Below are positions 22,570 to 33,739 of a stretch of 64,000 nt of DNA, piece after piece. The notes below the pieces were generated by a model. It searched no databases, was not told the DNA's origin, and saw only the letters and a program-made list of their open reading frames with translations. The translations under genes and the position numbers were made by a program. How positions within the stretch are numbered: position 1 is the first letter of the stretch; each line of letters starts with the position of its first letter. The stretch is from Chamaecyparis obtusa (taxonomy: Eukaryota > Streptophyta > Pinopsida > Cupressales > Cupressaceae), in assembly GCA_027943335.1 (NCBI GenBank), contig BSBK01001538.1:496001-560000 (forward strand), given 5' to 3'.

Positions 22570-23297
22570 TGAAAGATCCCCTCTAGCTTGATGATTGCAA
22601 GTTTTGAATTTTTTGGTATTGCTTTGAATTTCCTAATTTTTTGAGGTTTTGCAATGTTTCGACTTTTTTGTATTTTTGTGGTTTTTTCTTGATATTTGCA
22701 ATATAAAAATGAAGTGCAACCAAAGTACAGACTGAAAATGCAAGTACATATGAAAGGTACAGAAAAGCATCAATTTAATGAATTTTTATTGACTCCAAAA
22801 TGTCAACAAACATACCCGTATAGGTTTGCTACAGATCTGAAATTTCTTGAGATGTTTTATGGCACATAAAATTTGATTTCATGCACAAAGCCGGTTTACT
22901 AAGTCTGGTCTGAAACTCCAAAAATTTGCCTAGAATAGCTTCCCAAACCCTACGCCCAACTAACTAAATGCTGCAATCAATCAACCAGATATACGACAGA
23001 CTAGTAGTGCTGATGGTGATGAATAAATAGGCTCAAAATGAACCAGATCTGCAATCTACTCCCTTAAATCTGCTTTGCAATAAATCTGAAACACTGATTC
23101 CTTAATCAATCTGCTCAATGATGAATTTTGAATGAATTCCCCTCCAAGAAAAGTTGGGTTTTCGTCCAACCTTCCAATCTCCAGAGAGTTTTCGTTTCCA
23201 GAAGTCCTGATCTTCTATAGAAACTCTTCCTCATAGCTCAATTCCAGTTTACTTTATTGACTTCCAACACTAATTGAACCTTTTAGGGTTTCCACTT
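22570..23297 (-). mobile_element. 5' LTR of element D, left part
   Basis: This is the 3' portion of D's 5' LTR on the minus strand, ending CTTTCA at 22570 next to the primer binding site. It is cut at 23297 by element E, and the remainder continues after E at 29947. The CACTT at 23293-23297 is E's target-site duplication. The two parts sum to about 1.35 kb. Confidence 0.7.
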
Positions 23298-24245
23298 TGT
23301 AATGTCCCCAAATAATTCAGTTAAGTTTGATTAATAAGGAAGTAATTATTTAATATTAATTCCTAAGTTACAATTAATATTAAATAATTCTAACAGTTTT
23401 GGTTCGAATAAAATAAGGTAGTTCCTTTACGGGACTCCTTAACCAATTTTGGCTTGATAAATAATGGTTCCGTGAAGGAACGAGGCATGCTTGAATATCT
23501 TATGAATTGTTTGTGAGTGAAGACAAATTCTTTTCCTTTCGTCAAATAGCTATCTGGCCTAGTGGAACGAGCAGTGGAAGAAACATCGGAAAAGATGATC
23601 AGGATCCAATATTTTAGATGAAGACAAATGATAATCCTTTCGTCAGATAATTTCTCTGACCTATTGGAGATTGTCGTGATGGAAACGAAAGCTAGCGTAT
23701 GAATGTTTCAATGCGAGTGTTGAGAATATTAACATAGGAAGCGACAAGGTGCACTAACGGACAAAGCAACTCCTGTCCGCATATACATCCTGGCTATGTC
23801 GGGATATTCACAGGATTTGTTAGTGAAATAAACTTTACGGGCCTTCAGTCATTGCATAGGATAACAAACCAAAGGCACGCACCGGTTTTGCGGTTGGAGT
23901 AATACACCAGCGGGACAGACAGTCGAAGAAGTGCGGGAAGACACTCACTGCCAGAACGTCATCACACAGGTGCCCAGAAATAACTTGACTCTCAGTCTGC
24001 ACATTTTAAAGTTAGAATATTTCTTATATTTGTTTCCAGAATTTGTTAGTGTATAGTAATAGAACATTACTACTTTCTGGAATGTCTTTACATAAGTTGT
24101 AATCTGTCAACAAATTGTAAAGAATGTTTGGCTTCTGTACACGTCAAATATGTGTGTATCCTTATGCTCAAATTATCATCCACATATAAATTAAGGATTG
24201 AACAGTAGGCAGAGTGTGTTCAGATTGCAACAGAGGAATTTCATA
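23298..24245 (+). mobile_element. 5' LTR of element E
   Basis: It starts TGTAATGTCCCC and ends TTTCATA, where the 3' copy ends TTTCACA, so the original ends were TGT...ACA. It carries the promoter and the R-U5 region. The last 250 bases (AT-rich, with TATAAATTAAGG) match the 3' LTR closely. Confidence 0.93.
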
Positions 24246-24246
24246 G

Positions 24247-24258
24247 TGGTATCAGAGC
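24247..24258 (+). promoter_or_regulatory. Primer binding site of element E
   Basis: TGGTATCAGAGC, complementary to plant initiator tRNA-Met, lies one base after the 5' LTR. It primes minus-strand DNA synthesis. Confidence 0.92.
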
Positions 24259-24316
24259 TTTCATTCTTGCCAGCCTGTAGGGTGTTTATGTTGACCAAAA
24301 TAGAGAACACGTTTTA

Positions 24317-25621
24317 TTGAATATGCCATCAGCCCATTACAACTTCTGGAATACCAGAGAACGTCAGAATAGAGACCCGGCCAGTCCTAGTTCAACTCCA
24401 CAATTTGCTATTGAGGAAAGTCATACTGAGATAGAAGAAGAAATAATTTTTGAACACATGGGGGAACCAGAAAATAATAGGGATTTAATTGCTGCATTAA
24501 TGAGAAGTCAATAAGACATGCGAAATAATATAAATACGATGACTGATCTGATGACTCAATTCATGGCTCAAAATCTAAATCAAAAGCGAAACGAGGGTGG
24601 TAGGGATGAACGTTCAGTAAATAACAATCAGCCTGAAAGAACAACAACAGCTAGGCCATCCCTGCCAAATTTCACTCCTAGGAATTTACAACCAGAACAT
24701 AAACCTACAGTTAGAGAAGTACAAGATGAAATTTTGAATGATTGGGAAGCAGCTGGGGCAGAATTCAAGTCCTATATGACATTCCACGAATACATGGATG
24801 TCAGGATGAAACATAGGTCTCATAGGGGCAGAAATTACAACAATGAATTACAAAGGAAAATAGGGAAGATGTCCATACCTTACTATGATGGATCGGGCAA
24901 GACAACTACCAGGGCATGGGTTCAAAAGTTAGATACCTATTTTCAATTAAATCCTATGATGGAGGATGAAGCTATTAAATATGCAGCATTACATTTAGAT
25001 GGCGTTGCACACGAATGGTGGCACCATGGACAGGTCACCTTGGGCCATATTCTAGTAGAGACATATTTGGAATTCACTGAACGTCTCATTGATAGGTTTG
25101 ATTCCAAAGATCCCAAATTACATTTAAAAGAGTTAACACAACTAAAACAAATTGGGGCAGTTGAACAATACATAACGGAATTTGAAAAGTTCGCTGTGTT
25201 TGTCACTGAAATTTCTGAGAGGCACAAGATTGTTATTTTCATTGATGGACTTTCTGATTCTTTGAAAGGTTGGGTGAAATCTTTAAATCCTCCTACACTA
25301 CAGATGGCTATTAAAAAGTCAAGAGAACTAGAACCATCCTCAAAAGGGAAAATTTGGAATAAAGGTCCTTTTACAAAACCAGATAAAGACAAACCACCCT
25401 TCAATAAAGAAACATTTGCAAAACCGACATTTGATAAGGAGGAAAGGGATGAACTTAGGAGACGCAAATTGTGCTTCAGTTGTAAAGAATCATGGCAACC
25501 GGGACATAGGTGTTTGGGAAAAGGGAAAATATATTACATTGAAGTAACATCAGATAATGAAGAGGAGGAAAATATAGAACCTAATATCGAAGGCTCCCAA
25601 ACGGTTTCTGCTTTTGAATAG
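24317..25621 (+). pseudogene. Gag of element E
   Basis: One frame runs from MPSAHYNFWNTRER to AFE with a single internal stop at 24512 (TAA). The Retrotrans_gag domain spans about 24870-25340: MSIPYYDGSGKTTTRAWVQ, HLDGVAHEWWHHG, QYITEFEKFA and FIDGLSDSLKGWVK. A gypsy-type zinc knuckle CFSCKESWQPGHRC follows at about 25471-25512. The stop at 25619 is in the same frame as pol, so in the ancestor gag and pol were one polyprotein. Gag forms the virus-like particle and binds the RNA. The frame is well kept apart from the stops. Confidence 0.93.
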
Positions 25622-25645
25622 GAAAATAAACAGACAGGTGGTATA

Positions 25646-28600
25646 ATGGCTTCTACGACAGGAATTCCTCATTACAACATTTTCAGGGTAAGAGGGGTGT
25701 TAGAGGGTCAGCGAGTTATTGTTATGATTGATAGTGGGTCTACTCATAATTTTATTGATGTTGCTCTTGTTAAGCAACGTGGGTTACAGGTAGTGAAACA
25801 TGAAGGTTTTGATGTGAAAGTTGCAGGTGGCACTAATTTGGTTAGCACACATAAGGTTCCGCAACTTAGTATTGCTTTGGGTAATTATACAGTAACTGAT
25901 GATTTTTATGTGATTGATTTGGCGGATACTAACATGGTGTTAGGAATCCAGTGGATGGAAACTTTGGATAAATATTCTCAAAGTTTCAAACGCATGGAGT
26001 TTTCTTTCAAAGTTGATGGGCAAAAGGTAATTCTCAGCGGTATGGCAAACGGTGGTCACAAGATTATTACTGCTAAAAGGATGGAGGCTATTTTCCGTCA
26101 TGGTGAGGTTGCATGGTCAGCACAATGCTTGATTTCTACTCAGGTAACAGGTTTTGAATCAAAGCATTATTCAGATGATTTGTTGCAAGTACTAGATTCG
26201 CATAAATTGGTTTTCAGTGATATACCCCCAGGAGTACCCCCTGATAGAGGTTTTGAACATACTATTGAATTAGAGGAAGGAGCAAAACTTGTCATTACTA
26301 CTCCATACAGGCATCCTAAGGCTTTCATAGATGAAATAGAAAAAACTATTAAGGAGTTATTAGATATGGGGCACATTAGGCCTAGTTCCAGTCCATTTGC
26401 ATCTTCAGTAGTATTGGTCAAAAAGAAAGATGGAACCCTACGCATGTGTATAGATTACCGTGCCCTCAATAAAAAGATCATAAAGAACAGGTATCCAATC
26501 CCTCGCATTGATGAATTGTTAGATGAATTACATGGTGCTGTATATTTTTCTAAAATTGATTTGAGATCAGGGTATCATCAAATTAAGTCAAGAGAACAGG
26601 ACATTCATAAAACTGCTTTCCGATGTCATTATGGTCATTATGAATTTTTTTTATGCCTTTCGGAATGAAAAATGCTCCAGCAACATTTCAGTCTTTTATG
26701 AATCATATTTTTAATAAGCAGCTGCGGAAATTCTTGCTCGTTTTCTTTGATGATATACTAATTTACAGCAAGACTTGGGAAGAACATTTGAAACATATTG
26801 ATGAAATTTTGGGCATAATGGAGTCTCAATCTCTTTATGCAAAAGCTTCTAAATGTGAATTTGGTATGACATAAATTTTATACTTAGGACATATGATTAG
26901 TGTTTAAGGTGTGCAGGTACATCAAGAAAAGATCAGGGCTATTCTGGATTGGCCGCCTCCACGGACTCTTTCTGATTTAAGAGGTTTCTTTGGTCTCTGC
27001 AGTTATTACAAGAGATTTGTTAGGGGGTTTTCACAGCTTGGAGCACCTTTGACAGATCTTACCAAACAAGGGGCATTTAGATGGACAGCAGAGTCACAAC
27101 AAGTATTTGACAAACTCAAAGAGGTAATGAGTTCTTGTCCTATCCTTGCATTACCAGATTTTGATCAGCCCTTTGTATTAGAATGTGATGCATCGGGTAA
27201 AGGAATTGGTGTTGTATTAATGCAAAATAAACATCCAATAGTGTTTGAAAGCAGGAAACTTACTAGTGCTGAAAAACTGTATTCCATATATGACAAGGAG
27301 ATGTTAGCTATTATGCATGCCTTAGCTAAATTCAGACAATATTTAGTTGGAGCTAAATTTGTGGTTAAAACTGATCATAATAGTTTGAAGTTTTTCCTTA
27401 GTCAAAGAGATTTGAATGATAGGCAACAAAAGTGGATCAGTAAAATTCAAGCCTATGATTTTGAAATTGAATATGTTAAGGGTAAGAACAATGTTGTAGC
27501 TAATGCTCTGTCTCAGAGACCGGAAATAAATGCTTTAAGTGGGGTGTCAGTTGATTGGCGATCTTTGTTGTTGGTTGAATATTCTAAGAACTCCGTTGCT
27601 TGTGATTTATTGGATGGGAAAGTACAGGACGATAGGTACAAAGTTGTGAATGATATTATTTACTACAAAGATAGAATTTTTTTAGTACCCGAGTCTAAGT
27701 TAAAGCTGAAAATTTTGCAAACAATTCATGATTTTCGTTTAGTAGGACATCCAGGTTATTTCAAAACTTACAGGCACATTCGGGAAAGATTCACATGGAA
27801 AGGGCTCAAAAATGACATTTTGCAATATGTCAAGGAATGTATCACTTGTCAGCAGAATAAAGCAGAACACTCTTATCCTACTGGGTTATTGCAGCCTTTA
27901 CCTATTCCGGATACAAAATGGGAAAGTATTTCCATGAAATTCATTACTGGTTTACCCCGAGCTCAAGGTAAAGATTGTATTTTTGTGGTGGTTTATCGAT
28001 TAACCAAATTTGCACACTTTTTTGCTATCACTACAGAATTCACAGTTGTTCAGGTTGCCGGGTTGTTTTTCAAGGAAGTATTCCGTTTACATGGTTTGCC
28101 AAAGAATATAATCACTGATCGTGACAGCAGGTTTTTGAGTAACTTTTGGACAGAATTATTCAGGTTGACAGGCGCAGAATTGCATCATAGCACTAGTTAC
28201 CATACACAGACCGATGGTCAGACCGAAATAGTTAACAAGTGGATTGAAGGTTACCTTCGTAATTATGTTGCAGGGCATCAAAAGGCTTGGATTCATTGGT
28301 TGCATTTGGGCGAGTATTGCTATAATACTACTTTCCATATGTCCATCGGTATGTCACCATTTAAGGCATTATATGGGTATGATGCTTTATCCTTTGTTGA
28401 TCTTGCTTTTGACACCAGTAATGTACCTAAGTCACGGGATTGGCTTCAGGAATGTCAAGACATCTTGAAAACCCTCAAGGACAATTTACATTGTGCTCAA
28501 AACCGGCAAAAGCTCTACGCCGATAAGAAGAGGGTGGAACGTAGTTTTGAGGTTGGTGATTTGGTGTACCTCAGATTACAGCCTTATCGACAGTCATCTC

Positions 28601-28761
28601 TCAAACGGAGTGGGGCTGAGAAATTGAAACCTCGGTTTTATGGGCCTTATCCAATTGTGGGCAAAACTGGAGAGGTTGCCTATGAATTGGCTTTACCAAC
28701 AGGTAGCCGGATTCACAATGTGTTCCACGTCTCTTGTCTCAAGAAGGCGTTAGGTCAATAG
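25646..28761 (+). pseudogene. Pol of element E: protease, RT, RNase H, integrase
   Basis: Protease has [15 protein letters not shown] (about 25715-25760). RT has [26 protein letters not shown] and the catalytic FFDDILIYS (about 26747-26772), intact. A run of Ts at about 26645-26652 causes a frameshift, and stops lie at 26872 and 26903-26907. RNase H has LECDASGKGIGVVL and KTDHNSLKFFL. Integrase has an HHCC zinc finger (VGHPGYFKTYRHIRERF ... CITCQQNK), then SMKFITGLP where the family has MDFITGLP: the first catalytic Asp is replaced by Lys. The second Asp (IITDRDSRF) and the Glu (DGQTEIVNK) remain. So even a repaired frame would lack integrase activity. The stop at 28759 precedes the chromodomain. 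Confidence 0.93.
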
Positions 28762-29010
28762 ATCACAATTTCAAAGGCTTTACCACCGTTGGATGAGGAA
28801 GGCAAACTTGCTATGATTCCTGAGCAGATTGTAGAAACACGGGATCAACATTTGCGTACTCGCACTATTCGGGAATATTTGATCAAATGGAAGGATTTGC
28901 CTTTGGATGATGCTACTTGGGAAAATGAGCAGATTCTAAGCCATCCAGATTCCCAGTTGCTTATGGGCAAGCAACACGTGGCAGGGGAGGCTTGTAATGT
29001 CCCCAAATAA
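28762..29010 (+). pseudogene. Chromodomain-like C-terminus of integrase (element E)
   Basis: Directly after the stop at 28759 and in the same frame, the sequence reads LPPLDEEGKLAMIPEQIVE, then LRTRTIREYLIKWKDLP and DDATWENEQIL. This YLIKWK...ATWE pattern is the chromodomain fused to integrase in chromoviruses, which directs insertion to particular chromatin. The frame continues to a stop at 29008, 16 bases inside the 3' LTR, so the last residues are LTR-encoded. The aromatic cage is only partly evident. Confidence 0.8.
28978..28992 (+). promoter_or_regulatory. Polypurine tract of element E
   Basis: The purine-rich GTGGCAGGGGAGGCT directly precedes the 3' LTR start TGTAATG. It overlaps the chromodomain reading frame, so the same bases serve as coding sequence and as primer for plus-strand synthesis. 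Confidence 0.7.
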
Positions 29011-29941
29011 TTCAGTTAAGTTTGATTAATAAGGAAGTAATTATTTAATATTAATTCCTAAGTTACAATTAATATTAAATAATTCTAATAGTTTTGGTTC
29101 GAATAAACTAAGGTAGTTCCTTTATGGGACTCCTTAATCGATTTTGGCTTGATAAATAATGGTTCCGTGAAGGAACGGGGCATGTTTGAATATCTTATGA
29201 ATTGTTTGCGAGTGAAGACAAATTCTTTTCCTTTCGTCAGATAGCTATCTGGCCTAGTGGAACGAGTAGTGGAAGAAACATCGGAGAAGATGATCAGGAT
29301 CCAATATTTCGGATGAAGACAAATGATAATCCTTTCGTCAGATAATCTGTCTGACCTATTGGAGATTGCCACCATAGAAACGGAAGCTAGCGTATGAATG
29401 TTTCAATGCGAGTGTTGAGAATATTAACATAGGAAGCGACAGGGTGCACTAACAGACAAAGCAACTCCTGTCCGCATATACATCCTGGCTATGTCGGGAT
29501 ATTCACGAGATTTGTCAGTGAAATAAACTTTACAGGCCTTCAGTCATTGCACACGATAACAAACCAGAGGCACGGCGCCAGTTTTGTGGCTGGAGCAATA
29601 CACCAGCGAGATAGACAGTCGAAGAAGTGCGTGAAGACATTCACTACCAGAACGTCATCACACAGGTGCCCAGAAATAACTCAACTCTCAGTCTGCACAT
29701 TTTAAAGTTAGAATATTTCTTATATTTGTTTCTAGAATTTGTTAGTGTATAGTAATAGAACATTACTACTTTCTGGAATGTCTTTACGTAAGTTGTAATC
29801 TGTCAACAAATTGTAAAGAATGTCTAGCTTCTGTACACGTCAAATATGTGTGTATCCTTATGCTCAAATTATCATCCACATATAAATTAAGGATTGAATA
29901 GTAGGCAGAGTGTGTTCAGATTGCAACAGAGGAATTTCACA
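28993..29941 (+). mobile_element. 3' LTR of element E
   Basis: It matches 23298-24245 almost base for base and ends TTTCACA. About 49 differences from the 5' copy are visible, with one indel near 29574. The first 18 bases are also the end of the chromodomain frame. Confidence 0.93.
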
Positions 29942-30565
29942 CACTTTATTTTATTAAGTTCATTTTACAAACTTATTTCTCCTCATCAAGATTGAATCCC
30001 TTATGACTCCCTTATTAATAATAATAAGTTATTTTTAAAGGAACTTAATTTAAGCCTTCCTAGGCATCATATCCCATGGTGGTCCACTTATAGGTTAGTT
30101 TATTAATAAAATATCAAGTAACTTTATTAAATATTTATTTTATTAATTTATTTAGAACATTGAAGTCATAACTTCAATATTCCATTTTATTCCTAAAATC
30201 ATCACTTGGGCTCCAAACTGAAAACTGAGTGCTACCACCAGTCCAAGGGTGATGTCTAAATATAACAAGGCCACTGCTAGTGCCTTACTAAAAAATAGGA
30301 CCCCTTCCTAAAATTTAGGAAACTGTCTCAAACCATCTAGAATGACTTAGGTTGCCTCTCAAACCATCTACCAGTCTCCTAAAAAATAGGGATCCTCCTA
30401 AAAAGTAGGAGATTGCATCTACATATTTGGAAAGGTTCGTAAAGCTCCCTGCTAAGGTCCACAACCCCTAGTTGGGTCCCCTAACCACTCTGCTGACCTA
30501 TGGGAACCCTTGATTATAGGCCAACCTTTGTTGTAGCTTGAACTACCTCAGAAAGGGACATTATA
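29942..30565 (-). mobile_element. 5' LTR of element D, right part
   Basis: After E's target-site duplication the minus-strand D LTR resumes and runs to 30565, where the minus strand starts TATAATGTCCC. This is the TGTAATGTCCC start of related LTRs with G changed to A. Blocks here are shared with about 2690-2870 at the left of the window. Confidence 0.6.
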
Positions 30566-31801
30566 AATGATGTGGAGGAAAGGATTGTGAGATGCCTTGC
30601 TAAATGATTCAATGTCTCATAAAGAAATTATTATCGATATGATGATCAATGTTGTATACCCAAATTTGTTGGAAACCTTAACCAAGGGTGATGATCAAAT
30701 TGCAAATATAAACATCTCATGGAATAAGGAAAGTCAAGATACAAATCAAGTTCAAAGACAAAGTGATAGCACAGAGGTTGATGGTGAATGTACAATGCAA
30801 GTGACAACATCATGATCAAGCCCAAACAAGGAAAGATGAAAGTCAACAAGTTCAAATCATAAGGAATGATCAAGGTCATTAGATCATGACAAAAGCTATT
30901 TCAAGAAGATTTCAATGAGAAGATTTCCAAAGTAAGGAGGATGAAGAAGTGGAGTTGAAATGAGTTTACAAGATAGGCATGTTGAGGTAGCAACCTTTCA
31001 TCTCGACTAATCAAGTTATTCCAAGTAGACATGAGGAATGCATTTAATGTATTTCCCCATTGAATTTTCTTAGTGTTTCATCCTCAAAAGGATATATATT
31101 CAAAGTAATGTAATTTTGTCATTGGTCAACATTTAATACTTGTAATTAGTAGTTAGGGAAAACCCTAATTAGGTTTATTTTAAATAATTTGGGTCGTTGA
31201 TCTTGGATCAACTTGAGCCATCCATTTTACTTGGAGCCTATATATAAGGCTTGCTCATTTCATTTGTGAGGAGATTTTGGCAACATTGTTGCTAATGCTA
31301 CCAAAGCAATTAACTACAAATTCATTTTTGTTTCATGGTGAATTACTTGTGTTATTTTGGAGTGATGCATGGTTTCCTACTTCTCACTTAAATAGGATTT
31401 ACTTATGTTGAGTAGAAGTTGTTTAGTAGAGTAGATGATGAAAGATATTATTGTTGATTCCTGGTGAAATTTATGTTCATAACTTTTGGTACTTGTTGAT
31501 TGCAAGTAGTAGTGTAAGGTCAGACTGAACTCATTGCAAAACACTTAACTTCAATCGCTTCATGCTCATTGATTTGCATATTTTATGGTTTTGATGTGTA
31601 TAAGTGATTTGAAAATCATCCATGCACCCTTAGAAGATAGCACCTTCTCTTGCGTACTTATTTAAGTTGGTGAAGCAAGGATTGGTTAGTTTCCCCTTGT
31701 CATCAATAGTCTCTTGCATTGGTAGAGTTAGAAATAGAGTTAGCTTAGATTCCTAAACCCATATCCCATTTGCATTTTATTTCAATGTCCTCATTAGAAA
31801 T
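30566..31801. other. Intergenic, no recognised gene
   Basis: The only open frame of note (30597-30815, 72 codons) is unconvincing. At about 31235-31260 CCTATATATAAGGC lies in a context like a plant LTR promoter (GAGCC...TATATAAGGC...TTTGTGAGGAG), suggesting a fragment of another LTR. GAAAT at 31797-31801 is the target-site duplication of element K. Confidence 0.4.
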
Positions 31802-32035
31802 TATTACGATAATAGATAGTTTCTAATTTTATCTCTCTTTCGTCTATTTCTAATGGTCACTCTTTTTGTAATGTTTCCATAAACTCCTGTTCGTTATGGA
31901 AACTTTCTTTTTCACACTACAAGAATGTTTCTATTTCCTCTCTCCTGTTTGTTATAGAAACATTCTCTTGTATCTTGTATATATAGATCATTCATGATCA
32001 TTGCTTAATAACACATTCATTATTTTACCACAATA
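31802..32035 (+). mobile_element. 5' LTR of element K
   Basis: A 234-base LTR carrying TATATATAG (about 31977) as a likely TATA box and ending TTTTACCACAATA before the primer binding site. It is about 95% identical by eye to 33499-33734. Confidence 0.9.
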
Positions 32036-32583
32036 TGGTATCAGAGCAAATTTTTGGCCTCTTCGAAAATCTTTAATTTCTTTTTTGAAATTATTAGTTC
32101 AAGATTTTCGAAGCTTTTTTGCCCCGAGTGTATTCAAAATTTGCATTTGTTTTTCCTCACCCACCCATCTAGAGTTTCTGCATTTTTTACTAGGGTTTTG
32201 ACCCTTCAGTTCAAGTCAGAATTTTTTTTGATTGCAGATTCCTTGTGGGTTTTTCAAGAGCTCAATTGGGTCGTTGTCCATTTTTTCTGGCTACCTCGAT
32301 TTTCATGCCTCCATTTTTGAGCCAACGGATCCAGAATCTAACAACATATTCTTGGAGGGTTTTTGCAGATCTCAACTGGGTCAGTCTCTCTTTTTTCTGG
32401 GTGCATCATTTTTTGTGTCTCGATTTTTGAGCCAGCGGATTCAGAATCTGACAATAGATACTATCTGGGTTTTTTGAGCTCTTCACTGGGTGTCTCTTCA
32501 AATTCTCTGGGTCTTCTGTTAATCTGCCTTGAAGTTCATGCCCTTTTCTGATTTTTCACGTTTTTTTCTTTGAAAAATGTGCT

Positions 32584-33366
32584 ATGGCATCTCTCACCAG
32601 TCTTATGCTGCAAGGCAATCAACATTTCAACGGAAAGAATTATGACACCTAGAAGCAGTGCTTGTTGACGATTTTCGAGTACTGTCGCCTTGAGGCACTT
32701 GTTCAGGGTACTGAGACTCGTCCTACCACAGTCGATGCGACTCAAAACAAGTTTGATGAATGTAATCGTGAAGCGGTTATGCTCATTAAGCTTTCAGTTA
32801 CTGATGATCAGCTGCCTCAAATCTCGTCTGGCAAGACAGCTGCAGAGATCTAGACAATATTGAAGGATCTCCATGAGACATCAGATAAAAGAAAAGCCTT
32901 CTTTCTGAAGAATCAGCTATTCTCCATTATTATGGATGAGAATATGTCCTTACAAGAACATCTTCTGAAGATTAAGGACATCAAGGATCAGCTTGAGGCC
33001 ATTGGTTGTACAATGGAGGAAGAGGACATGGTGGTCATTACTCTAAAAAGCCTACCACCGTCCTACGAGTACTTTATTGAGACGCTCAACATTACTGCAA
33101 CTAATGTTGACCTGAAGTTCTCAGATCTGTGCACCAAACTTCTGTAGCAGGATCGTTGGAAACAACAGTTTGGTAACAGTGCTCCTTTGTCCTCCTCTGA
33201 ACAAGCATTTTCAGCCCAATCCTTTCACAAGGACAAAGGCCCATCTCATTCATCAACTTCGTCTCAAGATAGCTCTAGGAAGAACATTAGGTGCAACTAT
33301 TGCCACAAATTTGGTCATATGCTTCAAGACTGTAGGGCTCGCATTGCTTCTAATCAACGGAAGTAG
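32584..33366 (+). pseudogene. Copia-type Gag of element K
   Basis: From the ATG at 32584 (MASLTSLMLQGNQHFNGKNYD) the frame runs 261 codons, with stops at 32650, 32851 and 33145 before the final stop at 33364. It is a UBN2/gag-polypeptide type copia Gag: motifs FNGKNYD, DLHETSDKRKAFFLKNQL, MSLQEHLLKIKDIKDQL, LKSLPPSYEYFIETL. One CCHC knuckle, CNYCHKFGHMLQDC, lies at about 33292-33333. It would package element RNA. Past the stop the frame reads on into ANVV, HVDLSD and PEAAFYTL, the usual Gag-protease linker, before the polypurine tract. Confidence 0.88.
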
Positions 33367-33498
33367 GGTAGAACCCAGCCACAGGCCAACGTTGTATAAC
33401 ATGTAGACCTCTCTGATTAACCTGAGGCTGCCTTTTACACTTTATGAGGACATGCAAATTTCTATTTTTTTGAAGATAGATTGACCATTAAGGGAGGG

Positions 33499-33734
33499 TA
33501 TTACGATAAGAGATAGTTTCTAAGTTTATCTCTCTTTTTTGTCTATTTCTAATGGTCACTCTTTTGGTAATGTTTCCATAAACTCCTATTCGTTTTGGAA
33601 ACTTTCTCTTTCACTCTACAAGAATGTCTCTATTTCCTCTCTCCCGTTCATTATAGAAACATTCTCTTGTATCTTGTATATATAGATCATTCATGATCAT
33701 TGTTTAATAACACATTCATTATTTTACCTCAATA
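33499..33734 (+). mobile_element. 3' LTR of element K
   Basis: It starts TATTACGATAAG after CATTAAGGGAGGG and ends CTCAATA, followed by the duplicated GAAAT. Only scattered changes separate it from the 5' copy. Confidence 0.9.
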
Positions 33735-33739
33735 GAAAT

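Larger units (their letters stand above)
23298..29941 (+). mobile_element. Ty3/gypsy chromovirus E, full length with both LTRs
   Basis: Both LTRs, the primer binding site, gag, protease, RT, RNase H, integrase, chromodomain and polypurine tract are present in gypsy order. A perfect 5-base duplication CACTT (23293-23297 and 29942-29946) marks the insertion into the LTR of element D. The LTRs differ at about 49 of roughly 948 sites by eye (about 5%), mostly C/T and G/A changes, so it is moderately old. Stops in gag and pol and one frameshift make it non-autonomous now. Confidence 0.95.
31802..33734 (+). mobile_element. Gag-only copia element K with TA...TA LTR ends
   Basis: A compact 1.93-kb element has 234/236-base LTRs, primer binding site TGGTATCAGAGC (32036-32047), a copia-type gag and a polypurine tract CATTAAGGGAGGG directly before the 3' LTR. 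A perfect 5-base duplication GAAAT flanks it (31797-31801 and 33735-33739). Given that duplication, the LTRs begin TATTACG and end CAATA rather than TG...CA. There is no protease, integrase or RT, so it must borrow enzymes. The sequence breaks off at the Gag-protease junction and goes straight to the polypurine tract, an internal deletion typical of non-autonomous derivatives. Confidence 0.9.

Noticed and set aside
24943..25467. Minus-strand frame of 174 codons
   Set aside because: Antisense to the well-supported Gag of element E.
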